From Trachelipus rathkii (taxonomy: Eukaryota; Arthropoda; Malacostraca; Isopoda; Trachelipodidae): a stretch of DNA of 28,497 nucleotides. The notes under the pieces are model-generated. The model saw only the letters and a program-made list of their open reading frames with translations. It was not told where the DNA came from and searched no databases. The stretch covers positions 1 to 28,497 of the forward strand of contig JABUQX010061823.1 of the NCBI GenBank assembly GCA_015478945.1. The letters are read 5' to 3'. The position numbers and the translations under genes were made by a program. This document shows positions 1-12,605 of this stretch, one piece after another (the first letter of the stretch is position 1; each line of letters starts with the position of its first letter).

Positions 1-2400
1 AAATTCAAACACAGTACCAAATTTCAATTTAAACATAGGATAACCACGTTTGCCTTCACACAACATTCAAATTTGGGACGAGAGTTCAGTGAGTAATATA
101 CCGTAATGTACAACATGTCACTAAAACACAATAGCGTGACAAAGAGGGTGCGCGTGTGTAAAGGAGTCATTGAATATCGAGAGGGATATCTTAAGAATTG
201 GTTGCATAAATACTATGGTAATAAAGTGTTGCGCATGACCCTCGAACAATCATCATGTGAAAACGTTGGAGAAGTGAAGTTGTTCGGTCTAAAATAATTT
301 AATACAATCTGAATTAACTAGAAGAGTGCACAGGAAATCCCAATTCCATATTGTGAAAGGGCATATTTTTAACTTTATTATCTACTACCCCTCCTTATAA
401 ATTTCTATTCTTTTGTAAATCAAGGAGGGCTCGAAATACCTCATAAGTGCAAACGAAATAAAGTTGAGATGAAAATGAATTAATAATATATAATTATAAT
501 AAAAATATTACATTATTCGGGGTTCGTGCACTCAAATTTTGAAAAACGTGATCTCATTAACATCAACCAGTGAGAGAAGAGGAAAAAAAAGGTTTTTAAT
601 AAATGGGAGACACTGGTTAAGTAATTTGCATTGTTTGAAAAGAGAAAAAATCTGAAGGCCTCACATAATCTGCTCCAGGAGATACTTGTGAGGCACAAAA
701 AAAAGAACTTGGTTTTAGCTGGTGAGAGAGACACATCCCGTTGTATACCTCAACCGATTAAGTTCTCAGTCGCGTTTTGTAGGACCTCTAATTGTTAATA
801 AACTTTACTCATAAGAAAGACTGTATCTGTTAACTATAGCTATTCATATTAACCTAGATAACTTTAGCTTGAGAGAGATATCCGTAACTCATGGTTCATT
901 TTTAATTTCGGTTGTTCGTAACTCTATGTGAATGTCTTATCACCTAACCCTATTTTTAAAATATTGAGTTTCCTCTTATAACACACGGCAACACTTCAAT
1001 GTAATAACAATTGTTTAGCTTAATCCATATATAATAAAAACAATAATTAATGTATTAACTCTAAATCCCCTTTTCGATTAGGGAAACTGATAGGTCTACT
1101 TGGGAAGCGCAATACACCATCTCGTAACTGTTGACCCCCTCCCTCGCAGAATAAAACAAAAACCAGGGACGAATAGGATTTGAAGTTATCAGGATATAGA
1201 GAGAAAGAGATTTTGGACTCATTTTTTCCTATTACAGTTAGTGTCAAATTTTTCATTAGGGGTCTCAAAAAATGAGTAGGAGAAATATATTATAAAAACA
1301 GAAAGGTTATCCAACAATTTCTTTAATAAAGTGTCCCAGGGAGTTTAAACTACAACACATTACGTTAAAAACTTTTAAAACATTTAACTCGCGATATCAA
1401 TGATTCGGCGCGCGCCATGTTCCAAACAATCTTAGGAGAAAAGCGTGACTCAGAAGACGGAGAGGAAAGGAAGGTATTTGGGATATAGATCAGAGTTCAT
1501 ATAGAAAGTGAGGATATGTGGATAAAAAAAAATAAGGAACGACGATCCTAACAATTGCACCTGTAAAAGATCTTCAGGAGAAGGGATGTTAGTACAGCGA
1601 GTGCGGTTAAGAAGTACACTAGTTTGTACTCTTTGGAATGTAAAATATTAATCTAACAGCAAATGTCATCACAAATTTCTCCCCTTCCGAGTACAAGGAA
1701 GTCCTACAGGAATAAAAGTTTCTATTCACCCAGTTCAAAATGTACTATGATCGCACAGATAAAAGACGTTACTTTGTCGACAGAGGTTGTATACGTTAAC
1801 TGTCCTAACTCTGGCTACGAACCACTTGTAACTTTGCTTTTTAATGTTCCCACACAGCGACACAAAAAAATTAAAAAACAAATGTTTTCGACTATTCTCC
1901 CTCTCCCACTAAAATGAAACTAGCCGTTATTTCACTGCGTCTGCCTCCTCTCGCTAAGATAATGCCTTCGAGCTTTTGACGTGATAGTTAATCAGGGTTA
2001 CTGAACCTTCCTCTCGGTTGGGAACCCGAATGTTCGAGGGTGGAGGCCCTCCTTTCGTTATGAGAGAGGAAACGCGCTTATCCATCTTGTAAGGATTAAA
2101 AAATACATTTAGAGTGTCGAAGTTCTCTCATAAGAAGGTTTAATCACGAAATGCACCTTATAGCTCGAGTGATCTCCCCATCCTTTGTATTTAATGAAAC
2201 TGATTGGACGATACCATCAGAGAAGTGTGAAGGGGTTTTTACTAGGGGCCCTATTTCCCTTGACCATGGGATTCATCCTCTTTCCCAATCGCCAAGCGGC
2301 GCGGGTGAAGGCCCACATTCTCACATTTTTCTGAGGCATTAGATAACATAAATCTAAAAAGATCTCGAGCCATAAGGATCTCATAAAGTTTTATTCATGG
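1..2400. other. Gene-free stretch, no recognised content
   Basis: Both strands show only short open frames (all under 90 codons) with no protein motif I recognise, no convincing splice-flanked exon and no long tandem repeat. Composition is AT-rich with local mixed patches around 1.1 kb and 2.0-2.3 kb. I see no element ends. It is either ordinary intergenic DNA or poorly corrected sequence. Confidence 0.5.
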
Positions 2401-5400
2401 TAATGATAAAGTATCAGTGGAGTGAGAGGAAGTTAGAGACCGTTCTGGGGTTGGGGACAACGCGGCCGAGGCAAGGGGGGGATTTTCAAATAACAGGACC
2501 TTTAAGCCCTTAAAATATGCCTGCCTTGGGTTAGGCATAAGTTACTTTTTTCTCAGGTTTTATGGGTGGCCAATTAAAAGGGATCCATGGATAACATTAC
2601 CAAGATCTTCCCTAAGATTAAGAATTTTAAAAATATTCCTTATCTTTCCCACTGGGCACACTGGGGTAAATTTGGAAAGTATGTTATAGATTTTAATAAA
2701 GAAGATTAAAGGCGAGATATGAATTGCGCGAATTGGCAAAATTGGCAGAAACCGGTCCGGTGTACAACACAAAGTTATCAAATACTTCTGTTGGGGGAGC
2801 CGTTATTGAGCTCTAAACTTTATTTTAATTTATTCTGGGTTCCCCGGTAAGTAGTTGTCCGACTTCTATAAGCTCTTCTGGAATTATTAAGTACGCTGCT
2901 AAAATATTGAAATAACACCCACCGCTAGTGGGATGTGAAAGGGTGATGAAGTAAGTTCTCACGTCTCAAAACTCAAAGGTCGAGTTCGCAAAGTCACCTA
3001 AATGTGGAGGATTATTTTCGGGTGTGCACTGCAGAGAAAATTGTACTCTTAATAGTTATGGATGTGTTTTTTGGGGATAACACGCTAAGGCGGGATAATT
3101 GGCGGGTTCAGTGTAGAATTTAGAGGTTTAGACTTGTGACAATAATATAATTAGATTTAATAGTGGGAATGTGATATTCTTGGGCGCCCAAATTGCAAAG
3201 CTTAATAAGGAAAAGGGAATCTTAGATTTCTGAAATGGCGATTTTACCATAATTTGCCGAGACATGCTTTGTTACACTACATGGGGATAAGGAGAGTTTG
3301 AAGCAGACAAAACTGTGTTATGATGGTGAACATTTTTTAAGCAGATTTTTAATGAATATTCAGTCAGTATGTTTTAAAATAAACCTATTATGGCAAAGAG
3401 AAACCTGTTTGGTGGAATTAGAGAGAATTAAAGAGAAAAATTAATGAAAAGCGTAGATGTTTTTTAAAATATTTCAAAGGGTAGGTGATAGGAAGATGAT
3501 TAATAAATTTATAGATAGATTTCAATAGATAGATGTAACTATTAACCAAGTGCACAATCAGAAAGGCAGAGTACGCGAGGCAGTAATTAATATCTCTATA
3601 GGCTAGGAAAGGAGAGTAGATAAGGAAGAAACTTTTGCCATAGCACCATTGTCTTTCTTTCTATAGCTCGTGTTAGTCAAACTTTTTAAAAGTAAAAGGA
3701 AATAATTTCCTGAATAGGTCAATTGTCCAATTAAAATTGATGAAATCTAGCTGAGTCTCACGCATTATCATGGAAATGTCAGACAATTTCTTAGGAGTGA
3801 CGTATGAGGTATGGTATGCTTTCCTCACTGTGTTCTACAGTACGTATACACATGTTAGTATATATAAATATGTTTTTAGGGACAATTATGTGTGTGTCTG
3901 CATGTAACAAATAGCACTCTTATAGAATTTTGAAAGTGGTGAATTGTAAATTTCTTAAGAGTTACAAAAACCGTTAATTAGTTCAGATTTATCATAGTAT
4001 GCGACGCAAAGTACAATGCTGCAACGCGCTCGCTCGATTTATGATATTTGAATAAGCGTACGCCGGAGAGGATTACATGCCATAGTGATGTTAGCGAGTA
4101 GTACAATCGCGGGAAACAAAGGTTAATGCGCCCCAGAATTAATTTTCGCCAGAGCGGGAGAGTTTGAACCAAAGGCACTGTATTATTCTGAAGTTAATAG
4201 GCAGTTATCTTAATTTCTCGGTGAGCGTAACCAGTCTCAATGACTATCGACTTCAGAGAGAAAAATGCAGAGTAAGAGTGTTTCGTTGGACTGACTTTCA
4301 ATGAAAAAAGCGCTCTAGGTATTAATTGCTGGATACGACTGGGGAAAATGTGATTGTGATTGGGGCCAGAATTCTCAAGGTCGGTGGAAATCATTCAGTT
4401 ATAGGGTTTTCTTGGAGAAAGTGTACGTTGAAATTTAGAGTCAGTATACATAGGGAAATATTTTTCAGAAGAATGGGAAACAAGGTATTGTATGACTCCC
4501 AGCACAGTTTTCAGAAAAGTAGATCATTTAGCGTCACACATCCGTGTTTTTGGGTATCTCCTATGCGTAGATCCAATCTCACTATGGAGAGGTTTGAGTT
4601 GAAAGATATGCTGGGGATTGCATCGACAGACGGAGTAGGTATCCAGTTAATATTGTATAGCTCTTAAGCCGATAGGGACGTATGATGTAGATTAAGAGCA
4701 TTTAGATAGGTGTTTCCCCCATAGAGGCGCACTTCTGGACCGCGCAATTATATTTGCATTTATAAAATGTGTACGATACTAGAAATCAGGATGGAGAATG
4801 GTATATACAGGTTGACTTGGAGGAAGTGAGGCTGTTTGCGTAATATTAGATATAGGAACGGAGTAGTGTACGCAACTAATGGGAATGATTATACTATCAT
4901 GGGTATAATAGTTGAAGCAGGTGATATGTCCTCAACATGGAGTTTTCAGGGAAGGAAACACGATGGGCTATGCTGCGGGGCCACATTGCTTCCATCCATA
5001 TAGCTATATAACGACGGGAGATAACTGACTCGTAGGATAGATCCAGCGTTGCGAGGGCTTTGGACTTTTACAATGAAGGATTCTGGTAACGTTTGCCATG
5101 TATAGATAAGTATAAAGGTTCGGTCGATCCTCCTTTTTATCAGTAACGAAGAGTATATCGAGAAGGTAGTCGCATAAGAATTCATAATGTGAGATGCTCT
5201 AGGAGACTCTTACAAACTCTTTACTTTTGGTGTGGGGGGCGCACAGGATAAAGGGATGTGGCATTGGTATATCGAATTTTTAATTATAAAATTTGCATGG
5301 AGTAAAGGTGCTTCTCTTTGAGCACACTAGGTGGTAACTCCATATTTTGTGCTAACAGTTTTGAATTCTACGATAGGGGAAAACGTATATTGGGCGCACT

Positions 5401-7240
5401 TCTTGCGTGCTGGTGTGAGTTTCTGATGGTACCAAGAATAGAGAATTTTAGGGATCAGTACGATTAATCATAAGCAGTTAATATTTTAGAAATGTAGGTA
5501 GATCAGTCTGTTTTTGGCTGTGAAGCTTTAAAAATAGAACAGCACATACGTAGGACCTTGTATTTGTTCTGTCAAACGGCACATGGGGGCACTGATGTGA
5601 AGTCTCTGCCATGGGGTACCATTAAAGTATTACCTTATTGAGCATTTAGGAAGTCACAATCCAGAGATACAACTGTCACTATTTAGTAGGTATGTTATGT
5701 TTGCAAAGCTATAGAGTAACCTTTGTGTTTGCACCAAGTTTTGTTAAGTCTATTTTCTTTATAATCTAAGTCTACTTAGATTATGCTTCAGAGCTAGGTG
5801 TTGTGAAACGATAGCAAGCAACACACAGGAGGTGGTGAATGGGAGTTTTATGAGTGGATAAAGCGGGAGTATGAGGCATCTATTAATGAGACGCAGAATC
5901 TGGAAGGATGTATACAGGATTAATATTTTGTCTGATAGCTATTATGGTCGTTTCTAAATGGAGGGGATTAGGGTGGAGATACAGCAGGTAATAATCAAAA
6001 GTATTAGCGTATACATGTGATAGGAGTCACGTAGAAGAGCAAGTGAGAATTATTTCATATAGTTATTTTCACATCCGGACGTGAAGTGATGCGGAAGCAA
6101 AATATAGTAAGAATATGAGGTAAAGAAGTAAAGCTGTCGATCTGTTGGATAATCATCCTGAATAGGCATGACTATTCATTGGGTAATTATGGGTGTTTGG
6201 TTAATATGTTGGTTGGAAAGTATTGTGTACTAGCGCTCGTAGAGGAAGCTGTTTGTCTGAAGTGTTCGACTCATTTGTATGGAGAGCAGACATTTTAAAC
6301 TGCCCGTGGTTTCAGAATTCGTTTAGCTTCTGTTGTGTGGTCGGGTGAGTAATAAGGTAAATTTGCATAAGATGTCTGACTTGAAAGAAATAGAGCGCAG
6401 CTTTTTGGAGTTATTTCAAGTACGTGTATTAATCCGTAAATCGATGGCATTCTCCGACCATGAACATTAGTTTTATTAATGACAGGTGTGGATCGCGAAT
6501 TTGTGGTATTCCTCTATTTTAAATGGATACCTCATTTTGAGGTCCTTTGCATAAGGGCACCCAGGAGATTGGTTAGAGGATTTCGTAGTTTAAGTAGGAA
6601 TTCTCGTTAAAGCTCTATGCTATCGCGTGCTGGGTTGTGAGATTTTGCATCGCAGGCGGAATAGGGTTTTAGGGTAGTGGGTGACTAGGGAACGTGGTAA
6701 TCCTAGGCCTCAGAATATGTAGCTGTTATGTCACATCGTTCCTTCCTAATAATATCTCTAAATTTCCCCTTAAAAAGTAAGTCACCATTCCGACTTTTTG
6801 CGCATTTTGTGACTATTTCTATATTCTGATTGGAGGGAAATTTTATGCATAACAATAGCAGAAAACAATGTTATTCTGCTTGTTTATGACGAAAACACTA
6901 TTGAGACAGGGTTGCTACAGATTAATTAGTACGAAGGCAAATAAGCTATGGTAACACGACACACTAGCAGGTTAAAGAAAAAACATTAAAAGAACACACG
7001 CGATATATAACTAAGAGCCATAGAAATCAAAGGATATTATGGCTTAAGGCATGAGTCTTCGAAGAGTCTATAGCAATATGGAAATTCTATCGAGAATAGT
7101 GTATACAGTGCTGAAGAACTACTAAAGCGTACGCTGAATGGCTCTCGACCGGCTGGTGACTGTGGGGCTGGGGCCTCAAACAATCTGGTAGTTCTTCCGG
7201 GAACACGTGGGAAAGATATCCCGGGAAGGCAAAAATTGTA
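2401..7240. other. Gene-free stretch with strong G-over-C strand bias
   Basis: No coding region is recognisable. The longest open frame (4326-4667, plus, 113 codons) has no family resemblance and ends in ordinary-looking noise. From about 3 kb the plus strand carries far more G than C; for example 5821-5880 has 23 G and 6 C. A perfect short hairpin at 5761-5784 is the only clear structure. The bias is the mirror image of the C-rich right end of the window. Confidence 0.5.
5761..5784. repeat. Perfect 11-bp inverted repeat with 2-nt spacer
   Basis: ATAATCTAAGT, a CT spacer, then its exact reverse complement ACTTAGATTAT. It could extrude as a cruciform or fold as a tight RNA hairpin. It has no associated gene, so no function is inferred. 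Confidence 0.85.
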
Positions 7241-7542
7241 GGCATATTAGATGGATTTCAATCTGAACTGGCACGAAATATATTTATATAGATTAATCGG
7301 ATTGTTCAATAACATTCAAATTGATTGTCAACTTAAATTGAAAGAAAAACGGATAAAAAACAGCAACAAATTATCTAACTTGTTGGTTCTTTGTATCTAT
7401 GAATACTACGAAACACCAGTTCGTTTTATTTTATGGGGAGATAGAAAACAGACGCATTGTTTCGTTTTCACTTATTACAACAACTCACGGGTAGAACAGG
7501 AGAATGCAAATAATACATTTGTTTGTTTATTAGTATGTTAGA

Positions 7543-7622
7543 CTGGAAGGACTGGAGGTCATTGGTGACCCGGTAGGCTTATAGGGCACTCAAGTGAATG
7601 CCACAAATTAAGAAGAAGAAGA
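7543..7622 (+). mobile_element. Possible retroelement 3' tail ending in (AAG)n
   Basis: A more GC-rich 65-nt stretch contains a short GGCA...TGCC inverted pair and ends in AAATT followed by four AAG triplets. A short 3' hairpin followed by a simple-repeat tail is a known pattern at the 3' ends of several non-LTR retrotransposons and SINEs. No coding part of such an element is visible upstream: the open frame at 7251-7541 matches nothing I know. It could equally be a chance AAG microsatellite. Confidence 0.25.
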
Positions 7623-7696
7623 CATGTAATAGTTTGTTGCATTTATTAAAATATCTCTTACTCCAGCTTATTCATCATAATTAAGGGTAGTCTTTG

Positions 7697-7805
7697 TTGT
7701 AGCTAGGAGTGTGAGTACTATGTTGTATCTAGAAGAGTATGAATAGTACGTGTATTGTAGCTGGAAGAGTGAGAGTAGTATGTTGAAGCTAGATGTGTGA
7801 TAGAG
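7697..7805. repeat. Degenerate minisatellite, about 4 copies of 26-32 bp
   Basis: Four diverged units begin at about 7697, 7723, 7755 and 7783. Each starts TTG(T/A)A(G/T)CTAG or a one-base variant (CTGG in the third) and, in the first three, ends near AGTA(C/G)TATG or a related sequence. Units differ by substitutions and small indels, so this is an old or noisily sequenced tandem repeat. Confidence 0.6.
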
Positions 7806-10800
7806 TTAATTACTCGTTTTGGAGAAAATAACATAACCTTTATTAATTTTGTGATGCGATTTAGAGTACATGATAATATACTAATATTTTAGACGACCAG
7901 GAAGCCACGATATGTGCTGAGGGTTTTTGTGGCTCTACACTTAGATCTTATTATAACTGTTAGACTTCTGACAATATTTGAAATCGCACACAAAACTCTG
8001 AGTTATTTTAATTGCGAGGTGTTGGCATTGGGTTTCGGATAATTTTGGAATTTAATACTATGAGATATAACGTATTATCAATGAGATGTTCTAGGAATTA
8101 ATCGTGTCCTACATTATACTCGTCAGTTTTATATAAACTGATGTCGTTTTAAATAATTTAGATACTAATCAACAAGTAAAACTAATATGAACGATAGACC
8201 TCTTATAGCATAGCAATTAATTGAATAATGTTACTAGGTTATATAGTTGAGGTATAATAGGAAAAGTAAAACTGTAAGACGATCACCATTCTTCGTGAGC
8301 ATAATATAACGATACTTCCTTTTCGAGTTCACTGAGCTCTTTTTGTGTCCGTCGATATATACTCAACTATTATTATCTAAAATAGAATTTTAATGTATTT
8401 ACTCTAAAATACAGTATGCTTTGCTACCTAAACTGATCTGATGATAGACTCCTGAGGATATGTATAACAGTATAAGTAGTCTGTGCCTAGTCGTTCGTTT
8501 TTTCTTTTTGAGTATTTTAGGCTATTCGTTTCGCCGATAGGACCCTTCTCTTTATATCGATATGCTACCCGAATTGATAATATGCCTCACATGGACGTGT
8601 GAGAATACCTGTTTGCATCCCCTTCCGACCGTTGGTCATAATCTTATATCTTAAGGCTGAGACAAATATACGTTACAAAACTCAATCATAGTAAACGTAC
8701 CACTTTACTGAACTTCTTAACACTATGTCCAGATATAAAATGCATTGAAGAAAGAACATTTATTTATTCTTTCAATGTTTTTTTTTTTTTCTTGTAATAA
8801 AAATTAAAAAGTTTATAATAACTGATATGCCAATATTACAGGACAATAACATCCTTTGAAAAGAAGTAAGAATTAAAGTTAATTATATAAAAAAATTAAG
8901 AGATGAAATGGTAATTTTTGATAATATATAAACAAATAAAGGTAATAAATAGTTATTATGTCAGCCTTGATCTCAAGAATACGCTGGTGGAACTCACGAG
9001 AAATTGCAATCCATTCAAGAATTATTAGGGAGAGGGAAACAGGAATTGGACAATTACGGGATAAATCCAACTTATAAATTGTCACGCACACTTAAATGAA
9101 ATCCCTCATTCAAAATAAGTGTTTATTTATTTGATAACTCTGATAAAGGTCAGTTTTCACATTTTAACATTATATGGGGAGGATTTCTTAATTCTTCATT
9201 GATATGATATTCGAAGCAATAAAATTAGGTATTTTACAAACAAGAAGAAAATTTTGAAGATATTTATTATAAGAAAAATTTAATGAGATTCGAAAAATAA
9301 CATCGTAATAATGATTTCGAATTTGGTCGTTACATGTTTTTTGTATCAAAATCTTCATGAAAATACAGTAATAAAATGAAGGCATTCAGCCTAAACACGC
9401 TAAATTGGAATATTTAGCATAAATATATCTAGTAAATGGTTGAATTAACTATTTGTAAGAATAATTTTAGTTATTTTTAATTACAGAATTAAAGATTGAA
9501 AAACTCTATTTACTTTTTAATTTTAATGTATACATTTGTGAATTTTAATATACAATTACATTTATTAGAGAGCATGTTATGGAAAGTAATCACCAAAATG
9601 AACGCAAAGCATTTGTTAATAAGATTTAAATTAAAATATGAGACAGCAAAGCTACAAGTTTATATTATAGGTTCATCACTTTTATTAAACTATAAATATG
9701 AGTATAAATTATAATAACAATAAAATATTTATATTAAAAGAAATTGGTGTATTGAAGATAATAACTAATATAAATTAAGTATGAAAGTTTAGAGCTGGTA
9801 TCAGTTTTTGATAACTTCAAACGCAATAGAATTTAATACGTTAAAATATAAATTTCAAACCAAACGTATTTAAAAGGAGCATTATTACATATAGTTATAA
9901 AACTTTTTTAGTGAATCTATATATTACCTATCAACAGAATATAAAAGGAAAATTTCATATATAAACTATATATGAATTAAAGAAAGAATTCGTATATATT
10001 TTATTTAAGCTGATATTCTGCGCATGATTATTTAGTAAACAGAAAAACTGAAATCTGAGATAATGTAATTATGTTAAATATTAAATTGCTGCTAAAAAGT
10101 TGGGGCCAATTCACATATATTAAAATATAAATTAAATTCACAAAAACAAAGAAAAATATGAAAACAGAATAACATATGGAAACTGTCTATTTTGCGTTTA
10201 TAATATTATTTCGGTATCAAACGAGGTCTTTTTTTGCAATCGAAATTTGTTTACAAAGCATAGTCGGGTGTAACTTAGTAAAATTAGTAATTAATTTGAA
10301 CTACTTCTTTAATATGATCTTTGATCTTACCTATTACTTTATGTTTATATATTAATCTTACAGTTTTGGCGCAAGAGGATTGAGTAGGTAAAAAAAATAT
10401 GCGTATTATGATATAACGTTTTGGTGAGTTTAGCAGTTTTTCCTGTTGAACGAATTCGTTATCTGCGCGGATATATTAATTAAATTTGAAATCAAGACAC
10501 ACAGAGAAAAGCTTGAATAATTAGAACATAATAAACACGATTTATGACAAACTCAAAGCAGTTTTTAAGGGGCATATATTTTAAGATTATACTGTTATGG
10601 AAACAAATGACAAGAACGAGAAACAGGCTATAATTATGAGATCTTTGGAGACATATTCATCTAATTAATAATTAGATTGTATAAACTCCTTCCTCTTTTG
10701 TAACCTCTTGCCAGTGTCGTGATTATACAGTATATTTAATGAGCTGTAAGTGATGAAACCATACCGATATTGCTTGAATACCCAAAAATTATCTCGATTT

Positions 10801-11370
10801 ATTTTTATATATATTTCGTATTAGCAAGTTAAATATTAAGCGATGCCTAATGATCGGTGGAAAATTCATAATATCTACATACAACTGATACGAGTACGGT
10901 ACACGATTTTATTCAAAAGATTTCTATTTCTCACCTGGTAACTATACTTGTTCTTTATCACTCATTTTTGTAATAGACGAGATCACTCTAAAAAAAAACT
11001 TTAATTTCAATGAAAGAATAATCCAGGATGTGGAAAACATGAATTGGCTCAAACCATGCAAATTTTTATAAAACCTGGAAGCCGATTGGCCCATGTCTAA
11101 CGATTTTACAGAAAAAAAAAAAAATTTCAAAAAAATTACTGGTAAATTAAATTAAAGGTTACATAAAAACATTAAAATTTACGTAATTAAGAGTCATTTT
11201 TTACAGTCTTTAAAGATATATTTTTACATACAGAGGTCAAGAGCTATACCTTGGAAAAAGGAACAAAGATGAAATACTGATTTATTGGCCACGCCAGTGT
11301 GGTCCGAATAAGCCCACGTGGACGCACATTACCTTCGTTTTTACGGTATATTTAGGTACTTACTAATCAC
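7806..11370. other. AT-rich intergenic DNA, no recognised gene
   Basis: Long A/T-dominated sequence with scattered stops in all frames. The longer open frames (about 8879-9091 and 9188-9385 minus, 9496-9714 plus) are low-complexity I/N/K/L/Y-rich translations expected by chance. One hairpin followed by a T run is annotated separately. Confidence 0.6.
8743..8790. repeat. Imperfect hairpin followed by T13
   Basis: CATTGAAGAAAGAA is followed after a short AT loop by TTCTTTCAATG, which pairs with it apart from bulged bases, and then by 13 consecutive T (8778-8790). It resembles an intrinsic terminator or a Pol III stop in shape. In this AT-rich eukaryotic context with no gene beside it, chance is likely. 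Confidence 0.5.
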
Positions 11371-11640
11371 TATATATATTAATATATATGGACGTATACA
11401 TCTTGGCGAAATAAAACAATATATATTATGAGGGAGTAGGTAAATATAAAAAATCACTATATATATATATATAATAACGCTATGCTCTTTGCATCAAAGA
11501 GTTTATTTTGTTACCTTAGAGGTTATTATGCTCCGCTATATTAGGTAATGATATATAACTAATCTATATAATAATATATAGTATATATATATACTATATA
11601 TTATATATACTATAATTTAGTATATTAGTGTATTTATAAT
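11371..11640. repeat. TA-rich simple sequence with 34-bp perfect palindrome
   Basis: Short (TA)n tracts recur around 11371-11388, 11458-11473 and 11563-11640. Positions 11571-11604 form a perfect 34-bp palindrome centred on GTATATATATATAC. It marks the left border of a base-composition shift into the GC-richer block that follows. Confidence 0.75.
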
Positions 11641-12440
11641 ATAATCCTTGCCCATCCATGAACGCACGACACACATTTCTTACCCATCCCTGCCGCACTT
11701 GGAAAGATAGGTAGGGCACAGGCAATCGTCTTTCCAGAAAACACTCAAAGTTGCCAACACATACCATCGGCACCGAAGATACTCGCGCGGAGGGAGCGGA
11801 GTAGTCATAACGGGCCCGACACAAGACTAAAACTGCCCCCACCCTCTATCAACAGCACAATCTTTATAATGACATCTGACAAAGAACAATCATTCCTGGC
11901 CCCACCTCTTTAACCCAAATACGAGATCTTGCTCTTCTGATACATCACATGACACAATTTGACTACACATAGTGCCGTAGAGACAAAAGTGGGAGCCCAC
12001 CAAGGAGAACAATCTACTGAGAAGACACTACACATACCACCAGAAGAGCAGGTGCTTTACCCTATCAGAAGAAATCACTCGAGTCCAGCAAGAACCCAAA
12101 TTAACCTCCGCCCACGCTGCAACATCTACGTTCGCACTTACAAATATCTTATGCAATTATATTCACGATTACACACACACTTGGCAACCGTTCATAGACC
12201 TTGAGAGTAGTGGAGAGTGTCGCGCTCATATCCCCGAACAGCAATGGAGCACTTCCATTAGGGATATAGTATGCCCACGCGACCTCACGACTGTCTTCGC
12301 TCGTTACCTACCTGTTAACTGAAAATTTGCTTCTTTACTCGAGACTGTAGCGACCAGCCAAGCGCTAGTAACGGGGTAACCTTCTGGAGGCGGTGTGGCG
12401 CTCCAATAAGGTGGGCCAGGGGCAGAAGTGTATATTTATG
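11641..12440. other. GC-richer block of about 800 bp, no recognised gene
   Basis: Composition jumps relative to its surroundings: 11761-11820 has 37 G+C of 60, while 12481-12540 has 8 of 60. Open frames (11594-11842 minus, 11959-12204 plus) match no family I recognise. It is bracketed by TA-rich tracts with palindromes. It may be an insertion, an assembly join, or poorly called sequence next to a TA array. Confidence 0.5.
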
Positions 12441-12465
12441 TCTCCGTACTTAAAATATTATGCAT

Positions 12466-12605
12466 GGCACACATATAACAAACTCATAAATAATAGATAT
12501 ATCGTAATCATATATATAAACTATCATTTTATTTATATATAAATAAAATAGATATATAGTATAAATTATGTATATTATTATGGTCTAATATTAAACATAT
12601 TATAG
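12466..12605. repeat. TA-rich tract with 24-bp perfect palindrome
   Basis: AT-rich simple sequence closes the GC-richer block on its right. Positions 12526-12549 are a perfect 24-bp palindrome, ATTTTATTTATA followed by TATAAATAAAAT. It resembles the TA tract left of the block in composition but is not an obvious copy of it. Confidence 0.75.

Noticed and set aside
4140..4180. GGTTCAAACTC on the minus strand, another B-box-like sequence
   Set aside because: No A box or cloverleaf could be built around it.
4326..4667. 113-codon open frame on the plus strand
   Set aside because: No family resemblance, no signal peptide or repeated domain, and it lies in a G-biased region where long frames arise by chance.
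7251..7541. 96-codon plus-strand open frame upstream of the (AAG)n tail
   Set aside because: The translation (N/L/I/Y-rich) has no retroelement motif, and the AT-rich composition makes a chance frame likely.
8743..8790. Hairpin plus T run as a bacterial-type transcription terminator
   Set aside because: The window is eukaryotic and there is no gene ending there.
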